Below, piece by piece: positions 1 to 12,421 of a stretch of 64,000 nt of DNA (within the stretch, counting starts at the first letter, position 1; every line of letters begins with the position of its first letter). The DNA is from Chamaecrista fasciculata (taxonomy: Eukaryota; Streptophyta; Magnoliopsida; Fabales; Fabaceae), in assembly GCA_003254925.1 (NCBI GenBank), contig QANZ01003410.1, forward strand, positions 53,282-117,281, in the 5' to 3' direction. Both the position numbers and the translations under genes were made by a program. Under the pieces are notes generated by a model. It had not been told where the DNA came from. It saw only the letters and a list, made by a program, of their open reading frames with translations, and made no database searches.

Positions 1-636
1 CCTGACATTACATATGCCACACAACAACTCAGTCAATTTGTTCATGAGCCTCATGAGTGTCACTGGCAAGCAGCTTTGTATGTTCTGCGATATCTTAAAG
101 GAGATCCTGCAAAAGGGTTGTTTTATCCTTTGAACATGTCCTCCACTTTCTCTTTTGATGCTTACTGTGATGTTGATTGGGCAACATGTCCAGATTCACG
201 ACGATCTGTTACTGGCTACAATATTTTTCTTGGTGGTTGTTTTATTTTCTGGAAAACCAAGAAACAGATCACAGTATCACGCAGCTCGGCAGAGGCTGAA
301 TATAGAGCTTTATCAACTACTGTATGTGAACTTTTATGGTTGTCATATTTGTTGAAAGATTTGCAGATTCCTGTTGTCACTCCTATTCCTCTATGGTGTG
401 ATAATCACGCTGCTCTCCACATTGTTGAGAATCCTGTTTTTCATGAGCGAACAAAACACCTTTCAATTGATTGTCATTTGGTTCGTGAGCAAATCAAGCG
501 TGGTTTTGTTCTTCCTCGCTACATTTCCTGAGGATCTCAACTCGCTGACTTGTTTACTAAAGCCCTTCCTGCTCCTCGATTCACTGATTTAGTTTGCAAG
601 TTGGGACTGCAAAATTTTCATCAGTCTCTAATTTGA
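1..636 (+). mobile_element. Ty1/copia retrotransposon, 3' end of pol (RNase H), partial
   Basis: The frame is open from the first base of the window, so the element continues to the left. The translation is the C-terminal end of a copia polyprotein: the tail of the reverse transcriptase connection (LRYLKGDP) and the RNase H domain with DVDWATCPDSRRSVTGY, SSAEAEYRAL and WCDNHAAL, which hold the usual acidic residues. It ends with the conserved SQLADLFTKAL tail. A nonsense codon (TGA) at 529-531 interrupts the frame just before SQLADLFTK. The frame otherwise continues to a natural stop at 634-636, beside a polypurine tract. The copy is therefore probably dead, though only lightly damaged here. 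Confidence 0.9.
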
Positions 637-910
637 AGGGGGGTAAAGACCTTTGTATATAATGGTAGTTGTTAATTCTGTTGTAACTAGAGTGTAAAGT
701 TAGCTTTAGATTGTTGGTTGTACAGGATCCTGACCTTACTGATTAGTTAGGAAGTTTTCGATTAGTTAGAATTAGTTGACCTGCTTAGTACGCATGGAGC
801 TGTATATATTTCATTTTAACATTAATGAAAACTAACTCCATTTTTCATTCTTCGATTTTTCATTTCTTCTTCATTGAGAGTTTTGTGAGATTTCTTCTGA
901 GAGTAGTTCA
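635..910 (+). repeat. Polypurine tract and probable 3' LTR of the copia fragment
   Basis: An AAGGGGGG polypurine tract follows the pol stop at once, as expected just before a 3' LTR. The next ~260 bp contain a TATA-like stretch (GTATATATT near 800) and T-rich sequence, as in a copia LTR. The exact LTR edges are inferred. The start lacks the usual TG (it reads TAAAGACC), and the right end is placed only roughly because the left LTR lies outside the window. Confidence 0.5.
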
Positions 911-3022
911 GTAAGATTTCAATATTATTATGGCTGTCATGCGTGAACATTTATGTATGACTTTGTCACAATCATGTTCGACAAAAGTGAACGCCTTTTG
1001 CTTTCCTTCCTTTAAACATAAACCTTAGAGTTACTTAAAACTCAGCGAAAAAAATGTTCCACACAGAGCGTCTAGCTAGCCAGATGGTGATGTGGAATTA
1101 TATTATAGATATATCCATCTTAGGTTTTTCTCATTTTCACTTCCGTCAAATTGTTAGAATTTTGAAGGATCGTAGGGAGGGTGCATTTAAAACGCGTTAA
1201 TATATATATATATAGAATGGTGAGAATAGATAAAATTATGTACTTTTTGCTGTCATTAACTTGATATCTTGATACGTTTGGACAAATTTTGATTAAGTGC
1301 TCACGGCAACTCTGATCTCCTCTCTTTATCTTTCTTTTTAATGAAAAAGGTTAGTTTTATATAATATATACAGAGTGAAAGCATATCCCTTGACTTTATA
1401 AAAGTAAATATAATAAAGCTTAGTTAGTTAAACCACGTAATTAATAGCTAGTAGTATATGGGCGTATACCTGTATAAGTAGGATAGGTTATTCCCCAGCT
1501 ATAAAATTTAAATGAAAGGAATATCGTGTGGTTCTGTTTTCCTTACCTCCACCTATCTAGCAATTAGCTAGGGTTTCACAAATCTTTTATATGCTTTTTT
1601 ATTTTTAATTAAATTATATTTTCATTACGAGCAAATAACATGTTTTCACACAATTCACATAGCATCAAATCAAATCAAATCAAATATATATATATATATA
1701 TATCTTATATTATATAGCTCCACCCCTTTTTGGTAGTCCACATTTTAAAACTANTCTCTAGCTATTGGCAGCTGTATATCATATATAGAGAAGACCATAT
1801 TATATATATATATATATACTCTTCAGCACTTGAAGACGAAATCCAGAATAAGGACATTGATTTTTGTTTAGAGTCAACTAGCAGATTTTTTAATTTTTTT
1901 TTTCTTTTTTGAATCTTGGATTTTGTATTTATCGTAGCCAAATAATTAAAGAGATTAAGGTCACATTCATCTGGACCATTCCATTTAAGAAGAAGAAAAA
2001 TAAAACTTCCTGTATAATTGAAGGCGTGAACGTACATATGGACCAATGCATATTGCTTTTCTTGCTTTATGGGCTATGGCCGTGTAATTAATTTTGGAGA
2101 AGTATGAAAGGCATTAGGATTTTTCTCTAGGAGTAACGAAAGAAGGCGTATATAGGAGCAATAATGGAGAAAAATGGCACGCACACACACATGATAAGAA
2201 ATCTTTGATTCGAATAAAATTAGATTATGGCAGCAAACCTAATTGACGATTCCCCAATAATATCTCCACTAATTATTACATTATTCAGAGCCTACAAATG
2301 ATTCAAGAAGACAGCAAAAAGATAGGAGAAATAATTATGGTAAATTGGTATTAAGAAAAAGGAAGGAAGGAGAAGAAGGAGGGTTGAAGGAATCGGACAA
2401 AAAGCCAGAGAGCGTTTTGTTAATTAGTCAAATGTTTCACATTATGTACACAGTTTTCTTAAACTGATCTCAGTACTCAGACAACTCAAACCAAAACCCA
2501 TGTAATGCTAATTGCTGGTGGAGACACAAATGGACAATTAATTAAACATATACAGATATGTGTTCGCAATCAATTAGAATATTTTGTATATGGAGATCGA
2601 TGTTATGCACGATCAAATAAAAAAAAGAATTGAGGGAATTAATTAAAAAAAAAGGATATATAAATTAAAGTGATGAAAGGGTAGCTGGTGCTGAATGCTA
2701 TAAATTATTTACAATACATAATTCGAAGGAGATCCATATGGGGACAAAGTTTTAAAAAGAGAAATAAATAAAGAAGAGAAAACAATATATTGTTGAATAA
2801 TGAAGAAGTGGATGGTGATGGTTAAATAAAAAGAGGATAGCAAGATTCACGGCTGATCCTTCATGCACTAACTATATATAATAGCATATATTATGGTACC
2901 TGCAGCCGTTGTTGTTCCTTTAGATGAATGTACATGAAAAGAATATCTCCGGCCTCCATATTTCATTGCTTTTTCTGTCTGTTGTTATTCCTTTCACATT
3001 ATTGGATGAAGGAGGTTGTTAA
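911..3022. other. Intergenic, AT-rich
   Basis: No coding sequence is supported. The stretch holds (TA)n tracts near 1201, 1685 and 1801, a short Helitron-end fragment (listed separately) and one ambiguous base at 1754. The last few hundred bases (about 2700-3022) lie downstream of the VQ gene and probably include its 3' UTR. Confidence 0.6.
1703..1753 (+). mobile_element. Helitron 5'-end fragment
   Basis: About 51 bp beginning TCTTATATTATAT match the 5' end of the small Helitron at 61976-62152 with about three differences. The fragment begins TC directly after (TA)n host sequence, as a Helitron 5' end should. Similarity stops at the ambiguous base 1754. No hairpin plus CTRR 3' end follows, so this is a truncated copy. 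Confidence 0.6.
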
Positions 3023-3814
3023 TTAATGAGATGAACAATTAATCCAGGATTCCACCATACCTTGGGTTCCGGCAGCAACGTTATCACATTCTGCTGCTCC
3101 TTTGTCACCATTATTTGTAGTACTGACACTTGGCTCCGAATTATTATTATTATTAACAAAGTTGGCACTCACAAGTCCTCCTCCAGCACCAACAACGTTG
3201 GTGTTGGTGTCGGCAGTACTACCATGCACATGGTGGCTTACTCCGAAACCCCCCATTCTGAATAATGGCAAGTTGTTGTGGTTGATATTGTTATTGTGGT
3301 TGAGAAGGCCCAAATGGGAAGACAATTGGTAGATATTGGAATTATTATTAGGTATAGTTTGATTGGAATAATGGGAAGGTAATAATAAGGAGGACGTAGT
3401 GGAGGGAAAAGGCGGGAGTACTGATACTGACGAAGAAGAAGAAGACGACGAGAAGAATTGAGTGGAGAGAGCAGTAGAATTCGAAATAGAAGGTGGTGGT
3501 GGTGGTCTGTGTAGAATATAAGAAGAGGAAGAAGAAGTATTAGGATTAGGATTAGGAAAGACATGGAAGCGGGTTCTGGAAGTGAAAGGGGGTTCGGGAA
3601 TCCCAGTGAATTCCTGAACCATGGCTCGGAAATTGGTGGTGTCAGTCGTCAGCACCGTCGTGGGTGCCCGCCTTGAGGCTCGAGCCCGCTTCTTTGGGGC
3701 TGTGGGTCGGGTCTGACTTGGAATAAGGAGATCGGGTTCGGATCTAGACCAGGGAGAGAGAGGGAGGGATTCGTAGTCGTCGTCTTTATTAGTACTGTTA
3801 TTTGGGGAATCCAT
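3023..3814 (-). CDS. VQ motif-containing protein
   Basis: This single-exon gene encodes 263 aa. The VQ core FRAMVQEFTG lies at residues 62-71 (FxxhVQxhTG). It follows a basic stretch KKRARASRRAPTTVL (41-55), the usual layout of the VQ22/JAV1-like subgroup, where the basic patch is thought to help nuclear localisation. VQ proteins bind the WRKY domain of group I and IIc WRKY factors and adjust defence, jasmonate and growth transcription. The rest is low-complexity Ser/Pro/Asn sequence with an Asn-rich stretch near 170-225, and it ends ESWINCSSH, like the C-terminus of many VQ proteins, so it looks full length. The SPWSRSEPDL segment (20-29) is a possible phospho-site region. The ATG at 3814 is the first in frame, with a purine-rich leader upstream. 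The family is secure; the exact orthologue is not. Confidence 0.9.
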   Translation of the reverse strand: MDSPNNSTNKDDDYESLPLSPWSRSEPDLLIPSQTRPTAPKKRARASRRAPTTVLTTDTTNFRAMVQEFTGIPEPPFTSRTRFHVFPNPNPNTSSSSSYILHRPPPPPSISNSTALSTQFFSSSSSSSSVSVLPPFPSTTSSLLLPSHYSNQTIPNNNSNIYQLSSHLGLLNHNNNINHNNLPLFRMGGFGVSHHVHGSTADTNTNVVGAGGGLVSANFVNNNNNSEPSVSTTNNGDKGAAECDNVAAGTQGMVESWINCSSH

Positions 3815-5409
3815 TATACAGAGAGAAAGAGAGAAAGTGAGTGAGTGAAGAAGCAGAGAGATTTGCTATGTTAGAGTAAGACGTACACTTTTAAGAGAGG
3901 TATGGGGGCCAACTAACACAATAACACTACCACTCAAGTACCCACGAGTCACCATGATCTGCTGCAACAACGCCAATTCTGCCTTCGCTTTTTCTTTCTC
4001 ACTCACCACCACAATATATATGCTCTAATACGTGAACCACTAACCACATCTCAATTTAAAATACAGATGGATCATGGATCTATCCACAACGGAAAATTAG
4101 GGTTTGGATATATATATATTGAAAAAGAAAGAGAGGGGAAGAACAAGAAGAACAAGATATGGAAAGGAATGGTTTTCTCTGGCCTTTTTCTTCTCTAAAA
4201 AGAGAAGAGCCTGCTTCTGCTTAATTATGGTATCATCCAGAAAAAAAGAAAATATCAGAGTGGGGTAACCGCGCATGGGGAAACAAAGCAAGAAACCGAA
4301 AGTCAAAGTATGCCAGAGTTGTGGTTTTCATTTCATTTCCACTCTCAAATGCGGAACCCCATATATTATTATTATTAGTAGTAGGTTTAGCCCAATCAAT
4401 TAAATATCTTTTCTATTTTATTTTATTTTATTAGAAATTAATATTTTAAAAAATAAATAAAGAAAACATTGTCTTTATTGGAATATGTTTCGGAATAATA
4501 AGGTGGACGAAAAGCAACCAAAATCAGACCGATATGTGGTAGGTGTATTGCACAAACGGAGAATTCTAGACATTATTCTTACACCCATTTTTACTGCTCC
4601 CCATTTTAACTTGATCAATTTCTTGCGTGTATGAGTTAAATAGTTAATCATCTGCGCTTTTCATTACCTATTGGATGAATCAACTCAACAATATTATCTA
4701 AATTCGCTGCAACGACCATCAAAAGTTAATATAATTCAGTTGCTTTTTCAAAATAAATAAAATAAAAATGTAGCGGATAATAATAAATGAATTACAATTT
4801 TATTTATAGCGTAAAATAGGATCAAGCTGGTTTATTGATTTAATTTGTTCAATATATAGAGAGGTCCTTATCAATTCTACGTGTCATATAGTAACAAGCT
4901 ATTTATTTCCTTTTCGATATATACCTATGTCCTATATGGTTTGTATTTTGCCCATACGTACTAGACCAGATCCATACCCCCATTCAACACATGTAACATT
5001 TCTCACGTCTTCTCTGTCTACACGTAATATATTATACAAAGTCATTCACAAACCATTTTTAACCTTTTTGTACTTTAACTATTGGAGTTTTCTTTTTTTT
5101 TTTTGATAAAAGGTGAAATGCATTAACTATTGAAGTTTTCCACTTCTCTTTCAACGTGAACAACATCAACATGCGTCCTCAACTAATCCTTTTCTTTTTC
5201 TTTTTTTTAACTTGGTTCTACGCTGGAAATTGTTATTTGATTATATTATTAATTACTTTTTGGTAAATTGATTAACTTGAGGGGGAAATTACATGCACAC
5301 CCATGTAAAAAGAGATGGATAATAAAGAAAAAAAAGTCCTATGGTCAAATAGAGTTATCATAAATTAAATTGATTTGACTAAATTCAAGGATTTAAAATG
5401 AAGAAAATT
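3815..5409. other. Intergenic; promoter side of the VQ gene
   Basis: The part next to 3815 is the upstream side of the minus-strand VQ gene, with a GA-rich leader at 3815-3870 and a minus-strand TATA-like stretch near 4015-4025. No further gene is supported. Short reading frames such as that at 4097-4306 are K/F-rich translations of AT-rich DNA. A short A-tailed insertion at 5093-5122 is listed separately. Confidence 0.5.
5075..5140 (-). mobile_element. 30-bp A-tailed insertion between 18-bp direct repeats
   Basis: An 18-bp sequence at 5075-5092 recurs at 5123-5140 with one mismatch. The 30 bp between them (5093-5122) read, on the minus strand, as a short unique part followed by about 12 A residues. 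This is what a LINE insertion truncated to its 3' tail would leave, with a target-site duplication of normal LINE length. It could also be a repair-associated duplication. Confidence 0.6.
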
Positions 5410-5414
5410 GAAAC

Positions 5415-5696
5415 TGTTATAAAATATAAGAAATATGAATACTCAGAGAATAGTGAAAAGGAAGAGGGGAGAGTGGTTCTTTCATTCAACTGATATCATC
5501 CACTCTACATCAATACCTAAAGTCTCTATTTATAGGCTAAAGGATCTATAAGGGAGATGTACCAACTTAATGTACATAATGAAGGGATAATGTCATATTC
5601 ATGTACATAGAGAAAGTAAATGACAACTCAAACTTCTATGCATAGAGAATACCAAAAGACAAATGTGGATATTCACAAACATAATTATTTATAACA
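5415..5696 (-). repeat. 3' LTR of the minus-strand copia element
   Basis: This 282-bp copy is identical to 10504-10785 except at one base. It begins TGTTATA and ends ATAACA, with the GAAAC target duplication on its left. The polypurine tract of the element lies directly on its right (5697-5711 in plus coordinates, purine-rich on the minus strand). Confidence 0.95.
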
Positions 5697-8600
5697 CTCC
5701 CCCTTGAATATCCACAATTTATTGATACGCATTACATGCTGCCTCATTAAAAACCTTGCCAGGAAAACCCAGTGGGACAAAACCATGGCGAAGGGAAAAA
5801 TAGTACAGCGCGTATCTCCCCTTCATCATAACATCACTAAGGTTCTTTTAATTTTCGCATTCAAATCTGATGAACCAATTTCTCAAATGTTGCAATTGGC
5901 AATGCCTCCATAAATAAATTTTGCTAAATTATCACTTGAGCGAACTTGTTGAACTTCTATGTCGCCTTGCTTTTGATATCACAAGTAAATCTGCTAAATT
6001 CTCTTTTAGCTGAACTATACATGTCATATTATCTTCATACAATAAGGTTGACAGAGTTCCCTGCAAAAACAAATTACACATCTTCTGGATGTGTTGAATT
6101 AGTAGTCTAAACTAAACACATTTTTTATTTTCCTTATGCATTGTCTCTGAAGGTCAGATAATCCGCTAGCATCTACATCATCAAGTAATGATGAACTAAA
6201 TCTATTTAAATAAAATAAACCTTTATCTTTAAAATATTTTTCATTCCTTTTAATGAAGAACTATATCTCGCTAGCAAGTGTACTGAAAACAGTAATCCAC
6301 TTATAATATGAAGATATGGTACTACAGGACCAAAGAATTGCATCTTCATTTGAGGTTAATAGGATACTTTATCACTTCAAATGATTTATCTAACCTGTCA
6401 TGGTTACACCATTTCCATGCACCTTATCCATATGAAAGTATCTCAATACACTTTTTACATAATATGAGTAATAACCTCACTATTATAATATACTTACTTA
6501 GTCAGTAAGATGAGACAAAATTTTATCTTTGCAAAATCTTTCTTGCAAAACTATCAATATTGTACTATGTTTTGAACTCTTCAAGAGTTCCAACAATAAC
6601 AAATATACACAGTTTGATATCTTTCAAATAATATTTCTTGAGATAACTGTAGCACATATGTCCAAGTTTTTTTTTTCAAGCTCATGTAGGATTTTATTCA
6701 TCTTTATTGAACAAGACATCTGACATGCTTCCTATAATCCTTCATGGATTTGCATATAAACTTCATTGTCCAATAAACCATATGAATGGACTATAACCAT
6801 AGTCATTATATGTATATCAAGTTTGTTCATACAATGTCAGACTACTAAAATATTTGAAGGGGGTCGCATCCATCTTCGGGATTGCATCCATCTCTAGAGA
6901 ATATGTCTTTACATCTTCAATGTGAGACCTTTGAGTTTATATCTTACGACTTTAGCCTTTCATTTTCATTACGATTTTACTCATAAACTCATTTGTACCC
7001 CACTAACTTCACACCTTCAAATATTTGGACATCAAAAGCCTTTTATAAACAGTCAGATCATATATTCAAAAATAATTGCATCCACCACGGGAGAATTAAA
7101 CTCCTTAAAATAAATGTCTAGTATTTGTATCTCAAAAATTTCAATTCTCTTATTTCTTTTCGCACAAAGACTTATTTATATTTAACTGGTTGTACACCAT
7201 CATGCTGACTATACACCATCATGCTGATTGTACACCATCATGTCTCTGGACTTCAAATCCAAAAATTTCCACATTTCTCGAGTGAGTTTTACTCATCTTG
7301 GATCCTTTCTTGTCAATTTAGCCAATATTCACGTCGACATCCTTCGACGAATTATTATTCATGATCCTCAATTTCTTTATAATTTGTAATTTGTAGCGCT
7401 ACATTATATGTAAATACTTTGTCGACAATATTTTCATATCGGTTCCATACTTTGGCGATAATAAACATATTGAGATCTCATTATTTTTTTACTTTCAGGT
7501 ACCTGAATCTAATGTCTTCATATATTTCCTCGATTCGACCATTTTCTTTCATATGCTCCTTTTATTTTCAAGGATTCTTATCTCTGGAACCGATTAGTCC
7601 GTTCAGGGACTTCAATATATATTGGAGCATTTTCAGCTGGAAAATCTGTCTTTACTATTTCTATGGGTCAGTGAATGCTTTTGCAATTTATTTACAATAT
7701 TCTTCAAATAAATTATTCTTTGAACTTCAAGTTCACATGAGGATCAAATGAATATAATAATCATGCATTCCTTGTAATTCAATTTTCCATTCCAGCTATT
7801 TTCTTTCTCCCCCTAATGCTGAAAAATTAATTTCATTGACAAATCATGTCATGAACTATCTCCCTTCAGGAGTTTAAGATATTTAATAAGTGAGTGGGAT
7901 CCATACCCAACTGATATTCTCAATTTTCGTTGGTGCCCATTTTGATTCACATGGTGGAGCAATATAAATCCAACACCAAAAGAATTCTTAAATGAGAAAT
8001 ATTCGGCTCCTGACCCAAAGCCAATAGCATAGGGGAGAATTTACGATACGTTATTAATTAAATGCGTACAAGTGCTGCATCATATAAATTGATATGTTCT
8101 CATCAGACATTTAATTATTCAATAAGACCATTTACCGTGTGGACATAAACAATATAATGTACCACATCTATCCCAACTAGCATATAATAGCCCTTTAAAA
8201 CTTGGGATATAAATTCACCAGCATTATAAAATTTTCTTGATGGAATAATCCAAAACTTGAGCTCAATATTTTTCTTGGAACAAAGTGGATCGACATGTTC
8301 ACAAGGTGGCACTTCAGGTCCACAATTTTTCTATGAACGCGTTCAAGAATTCCAAGGGATCCAATTCTAACTTTTGCTGGTAATGGTCTTAAAACCAATT
8401 TTCATTGAGAACATGCAACACAAGAACTCATTATATACAAGAAACCTTTGGTTCTTCAATAGGCATTAATTTGAGTTCGCATTATTCGTGAACCGGGATG
8501 GTCTAACCGGTCATACAAAATTATAAACGTATCCTTTAAATTAATGAACTTCTGGTTCATTTCTCCTTTAAAATAATGAACCTCTGCTTCATTACAACAT

Positions 8601-8979
8601 ATGTCAATGAACTTCTGGTCCATTACAACATATGTTTTAATTATACTAATACAAATATAGTACAAGATGGAGGGCTCTTCTGGAGCATATGATCACATGC
8701 CGTCATGCCCGATATTATATTTACTTTTTCCTCCATCATATTTTGCTTTCCTTCAGGAAAGCTTGATATAATTCAACAAGATTTTTGATCGTATGACGTA
8801 CAATTAGGTGGATACATGATTTATACTCAAACAAGAGATCATATAAAGATAGATGAAAAAGGCTGAAAGAAATAAAGTAATACATTATTAACATATAAAT
8901 TGTTAACCAAATTAAAAATGATAATAGAATAATAATATACAATCAAAGAAATAAATGAGATAAATAAATTAAATAAAAT

Positions 8980-9960
8980 GGATTAGTTCTTCGGGAACTA
9001 TCTCATATTTAGTTCTTCAGGAACTACCTCATATTCAGTTCTTCAGGAACCATATCATATTTAGTTCTTCAGGAACTATCTCATATTCATTGAGATACCA
9101 AGATGTAAGAACTCGTTCATATCATATACTCAAATTCTCCTTGAGTTTATTGATGTCATACTGTAATAGTATCCAAATTCCAAACCACTACAGGGTTACA
9201 TCAAGAAATATAATCTTGTTAATATGAGAATCTCACTCTTCTAGGGTATATATTATTACTCTTCCAAAGTATCTTTGTGAGATTTTTCAATTCTCTTTCT
9301 GTCAGAGAAAAATAATTATTATCAAAATAAATGTACTTGTGAACTTCAGGTTCACTTGTCAAAATAAATCAATGACAATCTTATTGAATAATTGACATAT
9401 TGTCACTCTCGTCTCTTCTGGAGACGCAATATCAATATATCAAACACCGTCTCTACAAGAGACTCAATCTCAATAATTTTGATATATCAAACACTTCACA
9501 AGATTAATTGTGATCACATAACAAATCTTAAAATTCATCAATCAATCCACATCTAAAATAAAAACATTTATTTTGATATACGCCTTCAGGTGTATCAAAT
9601 ATTTAGATTGATGTTAGTCTTCAGGACTATTGACAAATATATTTGTTTAACAACACCGTAATTGCTATCAGCAATTGGTCAAAATATATTTCTATTCACC
9701 TTCAAGGTTCGCCTTCAAGGTTATTAATTTCTATTTGACTATTAGCCTTCATGGCTGATATAACACAGCTTCAATAGCAAAATTATTGTCTTCAAGGCAT
9801 TATAGGATCATTTCAATAGTCAAACTATTAGCTTTTAGGCCTGATATAAGACAGCTTCAATAGCCAAAGTCTAAGCCTTCGGGGCTGATATTATACAGCT
9901 TCAATAGCCAAAGTTTATTAGCCGTCAAGGGTGATATTAAACAACTTCAATAGCCAAAAT
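8980..9960. repeat. Short tandem repeats in the retrotransposon interior
   Basis: Two sets of repeats lie towards the element's 5' side. A ~30-bp unit containing TAGTTCTTCAGGAACTA occurs about four times at 8980-9090. A looser ~60-bp unit around TTCAATAGCCAAA and GCCTTCAAGGCTGATAT occurs five or six times at 9730-9960. Many of the units contain small inverted repeats such as GTTCTTCAGGAAC. They lie in the region expected to be untranslated leader or gag. Confidence 0.7.
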
Positions 9961-10503
9961 ACCAAACTATAACCCTTGATAAATAATCAACATGTGCAAT
10001 AACCTTTCATTGCACTAATCTTTGGCAAGAATACAATAATTGATTCAATAAAGATGAATCAAAACATAATATGACTTCAAGTCATTTACTTAATCATATG
10101 AAACTTGTAATTACATGTGACTTGGTCACTTTTATTTAATCATATGAAAACTCAATCATATGAAGTTTCAAGCTATACGAAACATTTCTAAATCGTAAGA
10201 AGATGACCACAATAATAAACTTATAAAATATATTACAATAAACAATCCAGCATAAAAGTTTCTTACCTTTAGTAATTTTAACAAGAAAGCTTGAACGATA
10301 ATTAACTTACCTCTTTAATTATCCAAAATTGAAATCAGAAGAGATTTGTACTTAGTTACCAAAAACTCACCGGTAAAGGCTCATGTTCAGTTACCTAGAA
10401 CTCAAATGGATAGAGACCCATGAACAGATGTCAAAAGCTTGAATGAGTAGACACGTGCACGTATGCCAAAAGCTCAAACCGGTAGAGGTTCGTGCTGATA
10501 ACG

Positions 10504-10785
10504 TGTTATAAAATATAAGAAATATGAATACTCAGAGAATAGTGAAAAGGAAGAGGGGAGAGTGGTTCTTTCATTCAACTGATATCATCCACTCTACATC
10601 AATACCTAAAGTCTCTATTTATAGGCTAAAGGATCTATAAGGGAGATGTACCAACTTAATGTACATAATGAAGGGATAATGTCATATTCATGTACATAGA
10701 GAAAGTAAAGGACAACTCAAACTTCTATGCATAGAGAATACCAAAAGACAAATGTGGATATTCACAAACATAATTATTTATAACA
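10504..10785 (-). repeat. 5' LTR of the minus-strand copia element
   Basis: This is the partner of 5415-5696. Read on the minus strand it is followed by CGTTATCAGCACGA, which sits where the primer binding site should be but is not the standard initiator-Met TGGTATCAGAGC. Either the priming tRNA or the alignment differs from the common copia form. Confidence 0.9.
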
Positions 10786-10790
10786 GAAAC

Positions 10791-12107
10791 CTCAATAAGT
10801 CTATTTATCAAGTTTTAATTTAATGAGTAAAAATCAAATTGAATCAAATAATGAGTAGTTTAATTTGGTTTAAAAAAATACTAAAATTAATTAGTTTGAT
10901 TTAATTAATAATTTAGATATACATTTAACTAAACTGAATCACTAACATTTATAAAAGAAAAAGATTTAGCAAGAATTTTCGTAAATGAAACATTTTCTCG
11001 GTAGTCGGTACAAAAGTTGTATGTAGTATTAATATTATTATGTACAAGGTAGCGTCGCTAGGCACAGTGAATATCCGTAAGATTTGGAGCCGCTTAATTT
11101 GACCTTTGACTGTTTTGTTAGGAAAACACTATAGAAAATTGAAAAATTTATATATCTTCGAGTTTTCTACTATTCAATTATTTTGTGACATTTAAATATA
11201 ATTATCTTATGTTAAATTATGTTATAATTTTAAAAATTATTTAGTAGTTTATCTCTAAAAACAATTTATATAACATAAATAAGGTAATATAAATAAATAA
11301 ATTTTAAAAATAAAGAATATTAAATAGCTTCTTATGTTTAAATTTATTTTATCATTATAAAAACATCAAAATAACATATCATTTTTTATAATTTTTTAAT
11401 TAAAAATAATATTTACATAACTTTAAAATATCTAAAACTAAAAGATTAAGAACTTATCCAAAAGAAATTTTGTCTAATGATTTTTGTGTAAAGAACTGGT
11501 ATATAAAATTATTTAAATAACCAACAAGTGATTGATGTAGCGGCTAGGCGAGCTACATTTTAAGGAGAGGACTCAAGTTCGATCTCTAGAGTCGATATTA
11601 TCGGGAGGGCTCTGGCCATTTCGTCGCTGAGGCCCGAATGGGATTAGTCTTCGTTTAGACTATTACACGGATAGGCGAAAGATACCCATGACTTAACCGA
11701 AAAAAAGTTATTTAAATAGGTATTAACGATTATGATAGATAAAGAGAACTATATAATATTTTAAAATTATTCTAATATGTAAATGAAAGAAAGAAAATGA
11801 ATTGTTGAAAAATGTAATTAGTTTAATTTTTTTTTAAAATTTAATGTAAATTACACTTTGGTACTCCGTCATTTGGTCATATTTCACTTTGGTACTTTGT
11901 GGTTTAAAAAATGACACTTTGGTACCCTGTGGTATTCTCCATTAACACTTTAGTACCCTTTGGAGCTATTTTGTAATTTTAACCATAATAAATTTTGCAA
12001 AAATTACATTTTGACCCAATTTTAAACTAATTATATTTGGTTAATCGGTAGTTTTGATTAAATGCTTCCTAAATGATAGTCAAAATAGAATTTGCTAATA
12101 ATTTTTA
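10791..12107. other. Intergenic, AT-rich, with repeats
   Basis: No gene is supported. The stretch contains a SINE (listed separately). At about 11855-11975 there is a run of repeated ACTTTGGTACY motifs that look like one arm of a long-terminal-inverted-repeat DNA transposon. I did not find the partner arm, so the element is not defined. Confidence 0.5.
11520..11707 (+). mobile_element. tRNA-derived SINE with target duplication
   Basis: An 11-bp direct repeat TTATTTAAATA flanks the insert (11509-11519 and 11708-11718). Near its 5' end the body has an A-box-like TAGCGGCTAGGCGA and a B-box-like CAAGTTCGATCTC about 40 bp later, the split RNA polymerase III promoter of tRNA-derived SINEs. It ends in a short A-rich tail. 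A second, inverted partial copy lies at 30898-30980. Confidence 0.75.
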
Positions 12108-12421
12108 GGGTAAATTACACAAAAGGGCCTTGTGGTTTGGCCCATTTTCAGATAGGATCCATGTGGTTTAAAAAGTGTCAAATTGGGGGTATGTGGTTTC
12201 CTCCGTTAGCAAATAGGGTCCCAGGTGGTTTTTTCCATCCAAATTAACAGAGTTAGGTTAAAATACATTTCAAAGTGGACTATTTTGTAATTTGAGCATT
12301 TTTTTATTAAAACAAACTAAAAAAGAGGACTATTTTACAATTTAAACCAAATCACTTCCTTCTTCCCTTTTCTCCTTCTCTCTTTCTTCTTCCCCGCTAC
12401 CCTCCTCCCATTTCGACCCAG

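Larger units (their letters stand above)
5415..10785 (-). mobile_element. Copia-like LTR retrotransposon, young but coding-dead
   Basis: The two 282-bp LTRs (5415-5696 and 10504-10785) start TG, end CA and differ at one base (T/G). They are flanked by a perfect 5-bp duplication GAAAC (5410-5414, 10786-10790). A polypurine tract read on the minus strand (TTCAAGGGGGAG) abuts the left LTR, so the element runs on the minus strand with its 5' LTR at the right. The interior (4.8 kb) is decayed. Minus-strand pieces still show a GAG-pre-integrase motif (YDRLDHPGSRIMR, about 8480-8560), integrase core fragments (NAGEFISQ and VHTVNGLIE, about 8115-8260) and a post-integrase piece (near 7900-8000), in the right order but split by stops and frameshifts. 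I recognise no intact gag, RT or RNase H. It probably moved using proteins supplied by a relative. Confidence 0.9.
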
